Positions 10,263 through 20,930 of a stretch of 60,000 bases of DNA are shown piece by piece. Source of the DNA: Adiantum capillus-veneris (lineage: Eukaryota > Streptophyta > Polypodiopsida > Polypodiales > Pteridaceae); the NCBI GenBank assembly GCA_014529385.2, contig CM043945.1:156310741-156370740 (forward strand), in the 5' to 3' direction. The position numbers were made by a program, and so were the translations under genes. Below the pieces are notes generated by a model, which did not search any database, was not told the DNA's origin, and was given only the letters and a program-made list of their open reading frames with translations. How positions within the stretch are numbered: position 1 is the first letter of the stretch; each line of letters begins with the position of its first letter.

Positions 10263-10718
10263 CGCTCGCACACAACTGAGGGGGTGAAAAAAAGAAAACC
10301 CAAACTGAGAGGCGAACACTCAGAAGGCTGTGTCTTGTGCAATCTCCTACACACATGCACACCCCCCCACGCAAACAGGCTGACCATTGTCGCTAACGGA
10401 TTGGCTGACAACTGCCGGCTGCTTCAGCACTGATGGGTCGCGTGCAGACGAGGGTGAAGCTCAGCTCTGGCGCGCTGCACAGAGGATGCGCAATGCAGTA
10501 GGGTTCGCGACAGGAGGGCTGTACAAGGGTTCGCTCGACCACTAACGCCACACCAATCACACCACACCTCTCTCCACACACACACACACACACACAACCC
10601 CTTATGAGCCTCCCACCTCCGTTGGCCGGTCAATGAGTTCCCAACCTTGTTTCTAATTCATTATGTCATTGTAGCTTAGTATTATGTGCTTAAATGTTGC
10701 TCTATGCACCATGTTCAG
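10263..10718. other. No gene seen; LINE 5' flank and kinase intron
   Basis: This contains a (CA)n run near 10574-10594 and no domain. At least 10640-10718 is read as intron, because it ends in ATGTTCAG directly before a kinase exon. Confidence 0.5.
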
Positions 10719-11134
10719 GCAAGGCCGTTCTTGGAAACTTTGCATGTTGCGAAGCTTGTAGATGAACAACTCAATGGGGATTATGATCCTCAAGAAATGC
10801 AGAGCATGATGATGGCAGCTGCGTTGTGTGTGCAACAATTGCCAGAATGTCGCCCATGTATGGCTCAGGTAGGTCCCTTCTCCACTTTAATTAGTTGGGT
10901 TTTGTTAGTGCTCTTAGAGCTGCCAAAGAAACTTGTAATCCATTTCTTATACATGTAATCATCCAGGTCTTGCAGATGCTAACTGATGAGCAAACTTCAG
11001 ATGGACCTGACTCTTTTAGTGCCTTCTCGTCGCAGTCATTTTGTCTTCAAGATGCTATATTTGATGGAGACTACAGCTCTACTCATTACCAGGATGACTT
11101 GCGTCGCCATAGAGAAATTGCCTTGGCATTTTGA
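10719..11134 (+). CDS. Receptor-like cytoplasmic kinase, last two exons
   Basis: Exon 10719-10868 (phase 0, after TTCAG, before GTAGGT) reads ARPFLETLHVAKLVDEQLNG then AALCVQQLPECRPCMAQ. This is the C-lobe end of a Ser/Thr kinase of the RLCK VI/PERK-like type: the block before helix H, then the conserved CxxxxPxxRPxM segment, with RP kept. After a 98-bp intron (10869-10966, ends ATCCAG), exon 10967-11134 reads VLQMLTDEQ and ends RRHREIALAF with a stop. The splice phase joins cleanly and no stop intervenes. The catalytic core is not in the window. Either the gene extends through a very long, transposon-filled intron beyond position 1, or this is a broken 3' remnant. A probable 3' UTR follows to about 11830. 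Confidence 0.75.
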
Positions 11135-11876
11135 GTTATTACATGGCTGGCTTGCCCATACTCTTGCCAATCCCATGAAGAGGGGGTTGGCAACTGCATT
11201 TTTGTAAGAATTATTGCTGAAGACAGGATATTTGTGTGTGTGTGTGTGTGTGTGTACAAGATCTTTTGCATAGTATTGATTCTGTGTGTATAAAGTTTGC
11301 TCAAGTGCCTGCCATCTATAGGTGTAGAAGATGGAGGCAAACTCAAAAAATATAAGAGATACTGGCTGCTAGGAGTATTCTTCAACAGCGAGATTTTTTT
11401 ACCAACCTTGCGAGTCCTTGCTCTCATCTATGTAATTTGTATCCTCATCAAACTCGTAATGCTAGAGAAGATGTGGTTGATTGCCGTAGTTTTGTGTTTC
11501 GAGAATGAAAAGAAGGATTATTTCTCTTCGAAGGAATTAAGAGTAGCATTTGTCTGGATTATCCAATACACCACTCATAAGTGTCTTGGCTTTTAAGGCA
11601 GGACGAAGGAACTTCTAACTCCATGAAAGCAGGCATCATATGTGGAGGGTATCTGCCGATTTCACAACATCAATTATAATTTGATTTTAGCATTAGATAT
11701 GTTTAAAGAAATCATTTTGGTTTACCTCAGATGTATATCATCTTTTGTTTAGAATTTTTTGTTAATGTACCAATAATATCCTATTCTAATGAAGCATGAT
11801 CTGTACCCTTTATTGTGAAAGTAAAAATAAACAATTAAAGAACTTATCAACTTATTATAAGGAAGGGATGGTACAA
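11135..11876 (+). other. Probable 3' UTR and flank of the kinase gene
   Basis: No coding domain. It contains a (TG)12 run at 11233-11256, and AATAAA-type signals occur near 11827. Confidence 0.4.
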
Positions 11877-12370
11877 TTAATCACTCTGTACAACTCTATA
11901 TAGGAGGGATTGCATAAAATTCTCTCTTGTAATGTTGCTAGGAACCTTTTCTTTTTGGCGGGAGATGCATAAGAATTGGAAGAAAGCCTCCATTGCTTGA
12001 AACAACCAGTTTTTATCGTCTTGTGCCTCAAAGTCTTCTCCATAGAAATGCACCACAAAGGGATATCGATAACATTGCAAGTTCAAGAGAACAGATTCTT
12101 TAAGCCTTCTATTTTTGTTGGTCAAGAGATAAATGTTAAAGGCATAAGCCTTGCTTGTTTTCAAAACAAGAACACCCCAATCATACCAAGACCTAGGAAT
12201 AGGCATCAACATATGCTCTAACAAATCAATAACAAGCACATTAGCATTCACAAATGAACTATCCTTGGAATTTTTCATCCACACTAGGAAGTGGCTTGCC
12301 AAATCAAGCGAATAAATGGTCACCAATATCATGTTACACGAGTCTTTATTTGTTGTTTTGGGTCTTGCTA

Positions 12371-12410
<40 letters not shown>

Positions 12411-12530
12411 CACAATGATATTTGTCTTGGATACGTAAAACATCATGTAGTGCATGCAACGATGCTTGCTAGGTTGTAACTTACAGCTTGATTTGTGGCA
12501 ATTGAATTGGGTATTTGAGCACGATGGCAC
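11877..12530 (-). CDS. Unrecognised reading frame with His-Thr run
   Basis: A 217-codon minus-strand frame. The N-terminal part includes a His-Thr run encoded by a (TG)n microsatellite at 12374-12406. The rest looks protein-like: RSWYDWGVLVLKTSKAYAF, LLNLQCYRYPFVVHFYGEDF, WLFQAMEAFFQFL. A second minus frame upstream (12625-12443, with YLKDKNKCHRAQIPNSIATN) overlaps it and may be the same gene before a frameshift. I do not recognise the family. A decayed transposon gene or an exon of an unknown gene are both possible. Confidence 0.4.
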
Positions 12531-12799
12531 TTATTTTTATCTTTCAAGTATTGTACTCCAACTAGAGCATGCCAAGCTTCATGCCAAGCCCTAGCTTGAA
12601 CCTCAATGTGGTCAAATGAGAACACAACACTAAAAAGGTGTGTGCTATGCTATAGCCTGAGGCCTTTTGTTGCCCTTCTAAGCCTAGTTGCTTACAAGTC
12701 TCATGATTTGACTCTTCTCTTGAAAAGAAACACTCTTTGAGAATGGATTGATTTGTAAAAAAGTTCATTAAACGCGCTAAAAAATGCTTTAACTAGTGC

Positions 12800-13860
12800 A
12801 CATGTTTTACAATTTGGTTGATTTTGTTAAACCATTCTTTGTTGTCATTATTGGTGCTATTGAAAAAGTGTATTGGTGGTTGTAAAGAGTTAATTGCTAT
12901 TGTTCATGCTTTAAAAATTAGGAAACAGTATGTATTCAAAGTTTCCAGCCCAAAATTGATGGACATTTTAAGTGGATTATCTTCATTCAGTGTTTCAACC
13001 CAAAATTCAATACCAATCCAGTCGGTAAAGAAAATGTTGTAGCTCATTCTTTGAATAATAAAACCTCTTTTAATAGTCTATCAACCATTACGAGTACTTC
13101 GCTTGAATCTATGCTTGGTACTCATGGACCAAATGATTTCAACACCACATGGTTGCATATGCTTAAAATTGTTTTTCACACATCTTTTCTTTACTTCAAG
13201 CATAAAGTGTGTGTCACACAATTTTTTGTTTTCTAGCTACATTCAAAAAATTATGTCATGCTTTTTATTGGTCAATTATGGGTAATGATGTTAAGCAATA
13301 TGTTTTATCCTGTTTGATCTGCCAAAAGATAAAATCTACCATAGGTAAGAAGTTGGGTCTCTTACATCTTCTCCGTATTGTTGAAAAACATTAGAAGCAC
13401 ACATTTCAATGGATTTTGTAATTGGTTTTTCATTCACTGTTCACAAGCCTGATATGATTTGAATTGTCATCGATAGTTTTTCTAAAAAAGCATATTTCAT
13501 ACCCTACAAGAAAACACTCATGGAACATCAAGCTACACTTCTATTTCTAAAAGTTGTCTTTCTGCATCATGGTTTACCGAAGGTGACAATATCATATTAA
13601 AATTTTGTAGTTCTTTTCAAAGTATAGTCTTTATTGGGTACTAGGTTTGAATTTTGTATTTCATCTTAGTTAGACAGTCAAACCAAAGTAACTAAACATA
13701 TGATAATTGATTCATTGAAAACCTTAAGTTCATTCTCAACCAAAGAAACGAAATGATTATCTACATATTTTATAGTTTGCTTATAACAATACGACCTACC
13801 CTTCGAGATAGCCTACACGAGAATTGGCGCAACAAGTTACCTGACAAAATTACCAACAAT
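12800..13860 (+). pseudogene. Ty3-type RNase H to integrase remnant
   Basis: The order of motifs is that of a Ty3 pol: the end of RNase H (CKELIAIVHALKI, then GKENVVAHSLNNK at about 13030-13065), the integrase zinc finger C-x2-C (CLICQKIKS, about 13309), and the integrase core with Asp (HISMDFVIGF, about 13400; IVIDSFSKKAYFIP, about 13465). Degraded DFHPQTD-like and IAY(G)-like blocks lie near 13665-13810. Many stops and frameshifts. Very AT-rich. Confidence 0.7.
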
Positions 13861-14283
13861 TGACAGACCCTATATGACATCACAACCAATTAGAGACCAG
13901 TACGTGATGCTATAAATAGGATCCATTACTTTCGTTTTAGGGGTATGTTGAGCTGTTTGTCGATCGATCTATCCATAAATTGGAACTCTTGTTTCTCTTT
14001 TAACTAGTCCATAGACGCTTTATAGAGCTTCTGAGTACTAAATGTTGTATCACTTGTACTTTCAAACTTTGTACTTTTGAACTGATTTATGAATCTAAAT
14101 CTATAATTCTATTTGTTTCAGTTCATGTTACTTGAAGTCTTTCATTTCAATTGAGTTGTTTGCCTGACTTTTTCGTCTGATCTTCTGAAGTTTGATTTTG
14201 TTTATCTAAACTAACCTGGCATCTGGCATATGACTCTAAAATCATAACCAATGAATAGCTGTCAGTTGACCAAATCATTCCAT
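13861..14283 (+). repeat. Possible LTR
   Basis: This starts TGACAGACCC after the integrase remnant, contains a TATA box CTATAAATAGG near 13911, and ends CATTCCA before TTTTGGTGTTCATGGTGG, which resembles an Athila/Tat-type primer site. No second copy was found in the window. Confidence 0.3.
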
Positions 14284-14363
14284 TTTGGTGTTCATGGTGG
14301 TGAGTTAAAGCTCTTGAGGGAACGAGTCTCCTACTTAGAATTTAGAGTCAATTAGCTATTCAC

Positions 14364-14634
14364 AATGTCTCCACGTTTTCCAGCACGAAGAGCTACTTTA
14401 GTGTTTGCTAAAGATGAGGACCATATCAACACAATAGTTGAGAAATCAGAGTAGGTCTTTGATGAACAACCACTCCCTCAGAATGAAGAAATTGATAACA
14501 ATTCAGGTTGAAGACGGAGTAAGAAGCATTGAGTCTCAACATCCCAGAAGACGACATTCAGAGAGAGCTGAGAGACACTCTCATTCATATGGATCTTGGA
14601 ATTTAGATGGGAAAGGCAAGTGAAAGTTCATATT
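14364..14634 (+). pseudogene. Possible gag start, decayed
   Basis: The reading MSPRFPARRATLVFAKDEDH follows the putative primer site by about 60 bp, where a gag should start. Stops appear after 30 codons and later text is Arg/Ser-rich. No capsid or zinc-knuckle motif is visible, so this is weak. Confidence 0.25.
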
Positions 14635-14639
14635 GATGT

Positions 14640-15398
14640 CAATGATGCCAACATGCATACTAAGCGAGCAAAAAAAGAAACTTTGACTAAGGTATAAAAG
14701 TCAATTTTTGTAAAACCTAAAGAGTTTTTTTATTTAATAATAAGCATACGACGTTTTTGAAAAACACTATGTACTCTCGTTCTTTTTCAAGCTCATAACT
14801 CCCTCATGGATTGTCCATTTGACATGCTGTCTACTTCATCACGTTCACAGGTGAAACCTCTTCGTGACATTGTAAGTCTCTCGTGATAACTTGTGTTTTG
14901 TTGTATCTAACCTCCTTCTAAACCTAATCATAACTCAAGATTTATAAAATGAAGCTGCATTTTATGCATAGAAAGGGTGTTAGGACATCATTGTTAAGCT
15001 CTAGGATGCATTTATGATTAAAACTAGTTAGGTCAAATTTGCCTTGTAGATAATAATCACGATTTTGACAAGTGTTAGAAAGTGGATTTGAGGCCATAGG
15101 TATACGTCTTTAGTTATTGCTTAACTGTCCTGCAAGTTGGTCTCAATTGGACTTCGTTTGTTTAGTGAATCGACAAGAATTGCTTGCGGGTGTCGTAGTT
15201 AGCGTTTGCTGCTTGACATGCATTGAGTGTAGCTTCAAGTAGATAGAGATTGAGTGTGTTTTTCAAGATCCTGACAACCTCTTGTAGCCTCCATGCACTA
15301 GTCAAGTCGATTCCATCCAATGGTATGACATTTATGTAGTGGTTCTCACTATCTCTATAATAAGATAGCGAGGCTTGGGAACCAGTAGCGAGCTCACA
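14640..15398 (+). repeat. LTR of family M (5' truncated), plus orientation
   Basis: This is similar over most of its length to the reverse complement of 42186-43090. Matching blocks include CTAAGGTATAAAAG (14683-14698, a TATA box), GGCCATAGGTATACGT/AGACCATAGGCATGTG, and GCCTCCATGCACTAGTCAAGTCGA. It ends GAGCTCACA before a primer site. U3 is shorter than in the 42-kb copy. Confidence 0.75.
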
Positions 15399-15420
15399 TG
15401 TTGGTGTTGTTGCTGGGGAT
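15399..15420 (+). other. Athila/Tat-type primer binding site
   Basis: TTGGTGTTGTTGCTGGGGAT directly follows the LTR end. It corresponds to the site at 42164-42185 and to the TTTGGCGCC...-type sites of Athila/Tat elements. Confidence 0.6.
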
Positions 15421-16000
15421 GAGGTGACCTAAAGTAGGGAAAAACCCCAATGCTTAGTTGTATTGTTTGAAACTTCCTCTAGGTTAGCCTATAGTACAAA
15501 AACCAACTCTTAGTCTACTTCAGCTGTGTAGAGGTGTCTTGAGAGTAGTCGTACTCGTCAAGGACCTTTAGGCTTATATTAGATGTTTTTGAGTGGTTGA
15601 TAGCTTAAACTATGTCAGAGTCTAAGGATTGACACTCACTTCAAAATGAAAAAACAAGAAAAAATCCGTTGTCGGTAGACACTTTCTACTACCATTTGTT
15701 GAGTTGATTAGAAGTAGGGTAAGTAAACTTCTAGGGGGATTTTTGACCTAGTGTTTTACAAAAATTTAGAATTTTTAAGTACGAAACTCATGAGATAAGC
15801 TCGAAAGACCAAAAACAACATTTTTGATCATGGAAAAGCTGTAGCAACTTGTTGGTAAGTCAAAAATCAGCTTTTAAGAAAAATTTCAAAGTCTGGCTAA
15901 AAAATAGATTATTATCTCCACTTTGTTATATGCATGCAAATAAGATTTTTTCGGGGCAAAAGTACTTGCAATAGGCTGTGTAAACATTTATTGCCATCAA
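15421..16000 (+). mobile_element. Leader of the 14.6-kb family M copy, truncated
   Basis: It matches the reverse complement of about 41800-42160 (for example GGTAGACACTTTC and AAGTAGGGTAAGTA, 15670-15728). No gag of this family follows, so the copy stops before the next locus. Confidence 0.55.
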
Positions 16001-16251
16001 AATCCCAAAAAAGTGCATTTCCTAGCCTGTAGATAAGAAGCCCTTTTTTTGAGGCCTAAAAATTGAACTTGTTTCACATGGACATCTTGTTTGGGTGATA
16101 TGTTAACACTTCTGTAAAGTCTCAAAAGATTGTGATTCTGTTTGAGTGCAAAAGCTGAAAAAGCAAACACAAGAGTAACACCCACGGATAAAGCAAGAGA
16201 GTAGAAGGAGCATAACACATAGATTTATGGACAAATGGCTCCCTCTATCCT

Positions 16252-16626
16252 TTGAATCCTATGACCAATGCCTCCCTTGAATTTGCAAATTCGACTACTT
16301 TATTGACCTTTGCAGATGATGAACGTAATGGTTTACTTTGCTACTACAAATCTCTAATTGGGAAATCAAACATTCAGAAAAACATGATTCACAATCAAGC
16401 AAATGAGATTATACGACTTTCTACTTTGCATTGTGAGGACCAAAAAACCCTTTTGCAGTGCACGCAAGAAATAAAGGTACTGCAAGAAAAAGTGTGGAAC
16501 TTACAAAGGAAAGCTACAAGCTTAGGTGCTCATGTACGAAAGAAAAGACTACGGAATCTTGAAACCTTGAAGGTTGTCTCTGGAGGTCTCAAGAAAAGAA
16601 TCCAAGCATTGAGGTTAGGATTGTGA
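16252..16626 (+). CDS. Small coiled-coil protein, unrecognised
   Basis: A 124-codon open frame from an ATG. Residues about 30-110 have the Leu/Ile/Lys/Glu/Gln heptad look of a coiled coil (IQKNMIHNQANEIIRL, EIKVLQEKVWNLQRK). It ends Lys/Arg-rich. It lies 5' of the transposase-like reading on the same strand and could be its N-terminal exon or a separate accessory gene. No family recognised. Confidence 0.4.
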   Translation: MNPMTNASLEFANSTTLLTFADDERNGLLCYYKSLIGKSNIQKNMIHNQANEIIRLSTLHCEDQKTLLQCTQEIKVLQEKVWNLQRKATSLGAHVRKKRLRNLETLKVVSGGLKKRIQALRLGL

Positions 16627-16929
16627 ACCTTTTAGTTTATTTCAACTATACATTGTTTTTTATTATTTCCGTTATATTTCTATGTAGACATGCTATATAT
16701 CTAGACAAAGAAAATATAGATCCAAAGGCCAATGTAGAAAGCAAATGAAGCCTTTGATAACAAGTGGTCTCGCAAAGGATATAATGCATGACAAAAAGTA
16801 TAAGGTTTTGTAGCAGGATGTTGTTGAACGCTTTATTACAAAGGTGCAGTGCTTGCCAATGAAATAGAGGGCACACTTGAGCCCCTTGGTGTGAGTAAGA
16901 GAGGGTAATCAGCTATTCAACAGTCTATC

Positions 16930-18760
16930 TCCCCCATTTTTGTGAAGAATGGAATAAACTCTAAACTTCTACCAACAACAACAAGTTTTTGGAAAGAGAG
17001 ACTTCAACTCAACCATGCATAGACAAATTTCATTGGATGTCCATTTCATATTGATGGTATCTATAGATCTCAAGGAACAACTGTAACCAACGATGACTAC
17101 AACAATATCTTCATGGACCTCACTTTGTTGCAAACTAGAATGGTTGAGTTCTACAATGTAACATCTTAAGAAACAAGTGGCGTTTTGCATTTTGTTTTGA
17201 AGCTAGATGAGTGTGAGATCCTCAGAGAGAAGAAGCTAGAACGAGTCACAATAACATTAATGAATAGGTCTCTCTCAAAATGCCCCATTGATGATCCTTC
17301 ATACTTCAATGTTCAATCAGAAACAAACATATGGTGGCTTGGTGCTTTTCAGGTATTCCATTTCCACCTTCTCTTCAGCTTTATTGAGCCCTCTTGAGAT
17401 TTAATTCTAGATTTAGTTTCACGCCTCATGCGGATTTAATCTTGAAGGTAAAGAAAGAAGACCAAGACATTTTATATTGGGTGTTCCATCAAACCCCTAT
17501 CCCTGATATCATCGATAAACAAATGAATCAGGGAAAGGTGTTGGTTGTCAATGGGAGGGGAGACTTTTAGGTCCAATGGCATCTTGTAGGTGACCTTAAA
17601 ACACTGAAGTGTATGTATAATTGTGGAATGGGTGCTATGGTAAAGGCTCCATGCTTGTATTTCATGGAGACTACAAAGACAATGGACCCAAAATGGTGGA
17701 GAAAGGCACATACTCGCCACAATGAGGGTCCTAATTTCCAACCAGTTATGGATATTCCACTTGTCAATGTCCACATTTGTACAATGCATGCTCTTTGCAG
17801 AATTGTGGAGAAGTTGGTGTATCTGTACATTAGGTTTGCTTGGAAAATCAAGAACTCAACAGAACATAAGGTTGTGGTAGCGGCACTTGAACTAGTTTTG
17901 TCAGAGATGGGTCTCCATGGGGGCAATGTGAAAATCCAGCGGGACGAGAAAATGTCAACCAATGATAAAGATGTACCTTGCAAACCATCTATTGGTGGGG
18001 TCAAGGCATGTTGTTTTTTATCAAAGCCAACAAGAGTCAAAGATAGAAGGATACATGAATCCACTTATGTCAGCAAAATTGAGTTTCAGCAATGGAAAAA
18101 TCTCCATATGGCAGTGAAGGACCAACCCACAATAGTGTGGCATTCCATTGATGTGATATTTCAGATGTGTGACAAAGATGAGTGAACACAAAATGATGTA
18201 AACAAGTTTAAGGAGAACCTTCAGCTACTAAAGAAAGCATTTAGGACAACATGGATTGAAACTCAGATTACTCGTTACATGGTATTGTTAATGCACCCGT
18301 TTAAATGATAAAGACTAAAAGGTTGTTTAAAATTCCTAACAGCTTGTTTTATTTGCATCACGTCATTTTAAATCACTTACCATACTTCATTCAAAAGTAT
18401 GGAAACCTAGGCATATGCAACACCCAAGGCTTAGAAAAGTCTCACTAGATGGCCAAGAATGCATAGTTTAGACACACACAACATGGTGGCTCTCGAGATA
18501 AGTCAAACAGTTTGAAAGAGTTATTTCAGTGGTTTTATCATAGAATCCTTCATCAGCTGCAACAAAAACATGTATTGGACTGTTCGGCAACAACATAAGC
18601 AATTAGGCATTTGCAACAAAGGAAATGGAAACGAGTAGATGCATTCAACAACTCTAGTGCTCGTGAATGCGAGACAAAGTGGAGAGAGACAATGCAATAT
18701 GTTAACCATAGGTGGATCAAGAGATTTTGATTTTAGGTCACAACATGTACAAGAGATTCC
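16930..18760 (+). pseudogene. Decayed transposase-like protein, RNase H-fold candidate
   Basis: One reading frame can be followed for about 600 codons, with a few in-frame stops (17167, about 17568, 18183, about 18445) and probable introns (GT after GAFQ near 17353 to AG near 17448; GT after TRYM near 18280). Possible catalytic landmarks are Asp in WHLVGDLKTLKCMYN, a C-x2-F remnant APCLYF (perhaps once CxxC) about 20 residues later, Asp in PVMDIPLVNVHICTMHALCR, and Glu in QGLEKSH followed by HTQHGGSRDKSNSLKELF. The order D...CxxC...D...E, with ExxH and a T-x-x-GG block, resembles large eukaryotic DDE transposases. I cannot place it in a named superfamily. It could instead be a host gene remnant. 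It is probably inactive because of the stops. Confidence 0.5.
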
Positions 18761-20614
18761 TAATGATATAATAGATATAGAGCAAGCCACAAGTCTCTCA
18801 ACTTGATGACAGATAGTGGATGTCTTTTGGCACATTACCCTTGTATCGGATCATCAAATGTTTTCCATAATCTAATAGTTCATTGGGTTTTGTTTCCCCA
18901 AAGTGAGTGCCATTGCTGTGTATGTGTAATAATAAGCTGCACGACCACCACTGTACCCTGGCCAGTATCCAAAACATTCTGTAGCAAAAACTTTGTGACA
19001 AGGATAACGTTGTATGCATTTTGTGGTAGGATTGGTCCACCTAGGAAGTGTGAGAGCGTCTTGAGGGCGAATGTTGCAGTACTTCCCTCTTGGGACATTC
19101 CATTGTGAAAGACTAGTATGGGTGCCTCACAGAGTGTGCAAGGCATCTCTTCCACGATACTCTCTTGTTTGACGACGAAGGAATTCACCCTTTTCAGCAA
19201 TCCATGACTGTACACAAAAGTTAGAGTTAGAGAAAGACAGTGACAACTAGAAATTTTGGGTGGGGGGAGCGGGGGGGGGGGGGGGGGTGCTTACCATGTA
19301 GCTCTCATCTTGCATATATAAGTCATTTTTCCATAGGTCCACGGACCTCATGGACCCTTGTGCGGTATGCATAAACTAGTCTTCTAGTTCCTGAGTACTG
19401 GCTGATGGCCTGAGGTTGTTTCTGATAGCTTAGAAGGTGGCCTCGTCTGGGAGTGTCTCTCTATACTTTTCTACCTTGTCAAAGTAGAGTCTAAGGCACT
19501 CCATTGGGTTACTAGAGGTTTCCATCGCCTCGTCATCACTGTTGTCATCAGATACAAATCCACTCCTCCCCTCTTGAAATTTGCAGAGTGTGGCAAGTGC
19601 AAAGTCCTCCCTTAAAGAAAATATACTTTGAATCTCATGGAGGAAAATGTATGATCTCTAACCAAATTTGAAGTCTGGCAGTCCATGATGCATCAATGTG
19701 GCTTGCTTCTCATTAAAGCCAGAGACATCTAAAGGTAATTTGATATCAGATGTTTTAACAGCAAGTATTTGCTTTGTTGCACCTCTTTAGCCTTTTCCTG
19801 AAGATTAATATCCTCCTCAATCTCAAGAACCTCATTGGACTCCATGTCCTCATCATCTTGTTCATCGGGCGGTAGATCCTCCTCATCTATTACCTCTGAG
19901 GGATCTTTCAGTAGACTAGCAAATAGAGAATTTAAGAATAGAAGGAACCCAAAGGATTCTTTAATTAGCTTGCAATTTCGTTCATGCATAGGACACCATG
20001 AGGGTCTATAGATGAGCGCAGTTGATGGTACTTCTTGTATGACCGTCTTGTGGAATCACAATCTTTTAAGTGCCCCACCACCATGTCAGCAAGAACCAAC
20101 CTATCCCTGTGGACCTCAAGCTGAAACTTGTCTCTTTTAGACTTGAGGAAATCGTTTTGCTGAGCTTTAAGATAGAAGAGACCTTGTCGAACATTTTTAC
20201 AGCTCCTGCAGATACTGAAAAATCAAAAAGTCTTTCATCCACACATGCAAGATTTTCAACCCCATCCACCCCTTCCTTACATTTTGTAGCTAGCTCACTG
20301 GTAGAAGAAAGATCAATGTTTCTCTTTTTGGTGCTAGTCACTTGAAGATTTTGGCTTACAGGCACCTGTTCTGAAGCTTATGAGTCATTGGGGGGTTCCT
20401 CTGTCCCCACAACATCATCTCCAAGAAATGTATCTTTGGCCTGAGCAAAGTTCACATCTCTCTTTAAAGAGACTCTCAGCAACTTAGCTGGTCTCTCTTC
20501 TGCTTCCCGTTCACCTAAGACAATTCCTAGATCGACCCTCTGCCTCTTCATTCTGTGGGATCTTAATCCTAAAAAAAACATAATACATGCAAAAATAGGT
20601 ATGTATTGGGACAT
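18530..20614 (-). pseudogene. Unrecognised protein gene, convergent to the transposase-like gene
   Basis: The minus-strand reading from 20614 contains MKRQRVDLGIVLGEREAEER (basic, possible nuclear signal), then a coiled-coil-like part near 20365-20066, an acidic block at 19900-19800 (EEDLPPDEQDDEDM), then VEKYRETLPDEATF...RNNLRPSAST near 19480-19390 in a broken frame. An open stretch follows at 19215-18880 (VEEMPCTLCEAPILVF, LSHFLGGPILPQNAYNVILVTKFLLQ). Stops and frameshifts separate these parts. Its 3' end overlaps the end of the plus-strand gene. I do not know the family. The two may be the two genes of one transposon. Confidence 0.35.
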
Positions 20615-20676
20615 ACCAACATTTAACTTTTTTATTAAATATTATAACAAATTTCTCCTAAATTGCAAGTTGTTGG

Positions 20677-20697
20677 TCTCTCTCTCTCTCTCTCTCT

Positions 20698-20776
<79 letters not shown>
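20677..20776 (+). repeat. (TC)11 and (AC)38 compound microsatellite
   Basis: TC run 20677-20698, two bases, then AC run 20701-20776. Confidence 0.95.
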
Positions 20777-20780
<4 letters not shown>

Positions 20781-20830
20781 TATTGAGGATGTATGCGGTG
20801 GGCTTAAAAAGTTGGCCACTCACAAAGCAG

Positions 20831-20910
20831 GAGATCTTCAAGGTATCAAGCGAGAGATGATAATGGATTGGAGATCTTCAAGGTATCAAGCGAGAGATGA
20901 TAATGGATTG
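20831..20910 (+). repeat. Perfect 40-bp tandem duplication
   Basis: 20831-20870 and 20871-20910 are identical (unit starts GAGATCTTCAAGGTATCAAG). A third partial unit GAGATTTTACC follows. It lies at the 5' edge of a truncated LINE. Confidence 0.95.
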
Positions 20911-20930
20911 GAGATTTTACCCATGAGTGA

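Noticed and set aside
3426-10600. Exact target duplication of the LINE
   Set aside because: Candidate CACACACCCC-like matches near 10590 lie in low-complexity sequence and cannot be trusted.
19271-19287. G17 run as a regulatory quadruplex
   Set aside because: A lone homopolymer in decayed sequence with no promoter nearby. It may also be an assembly slip.
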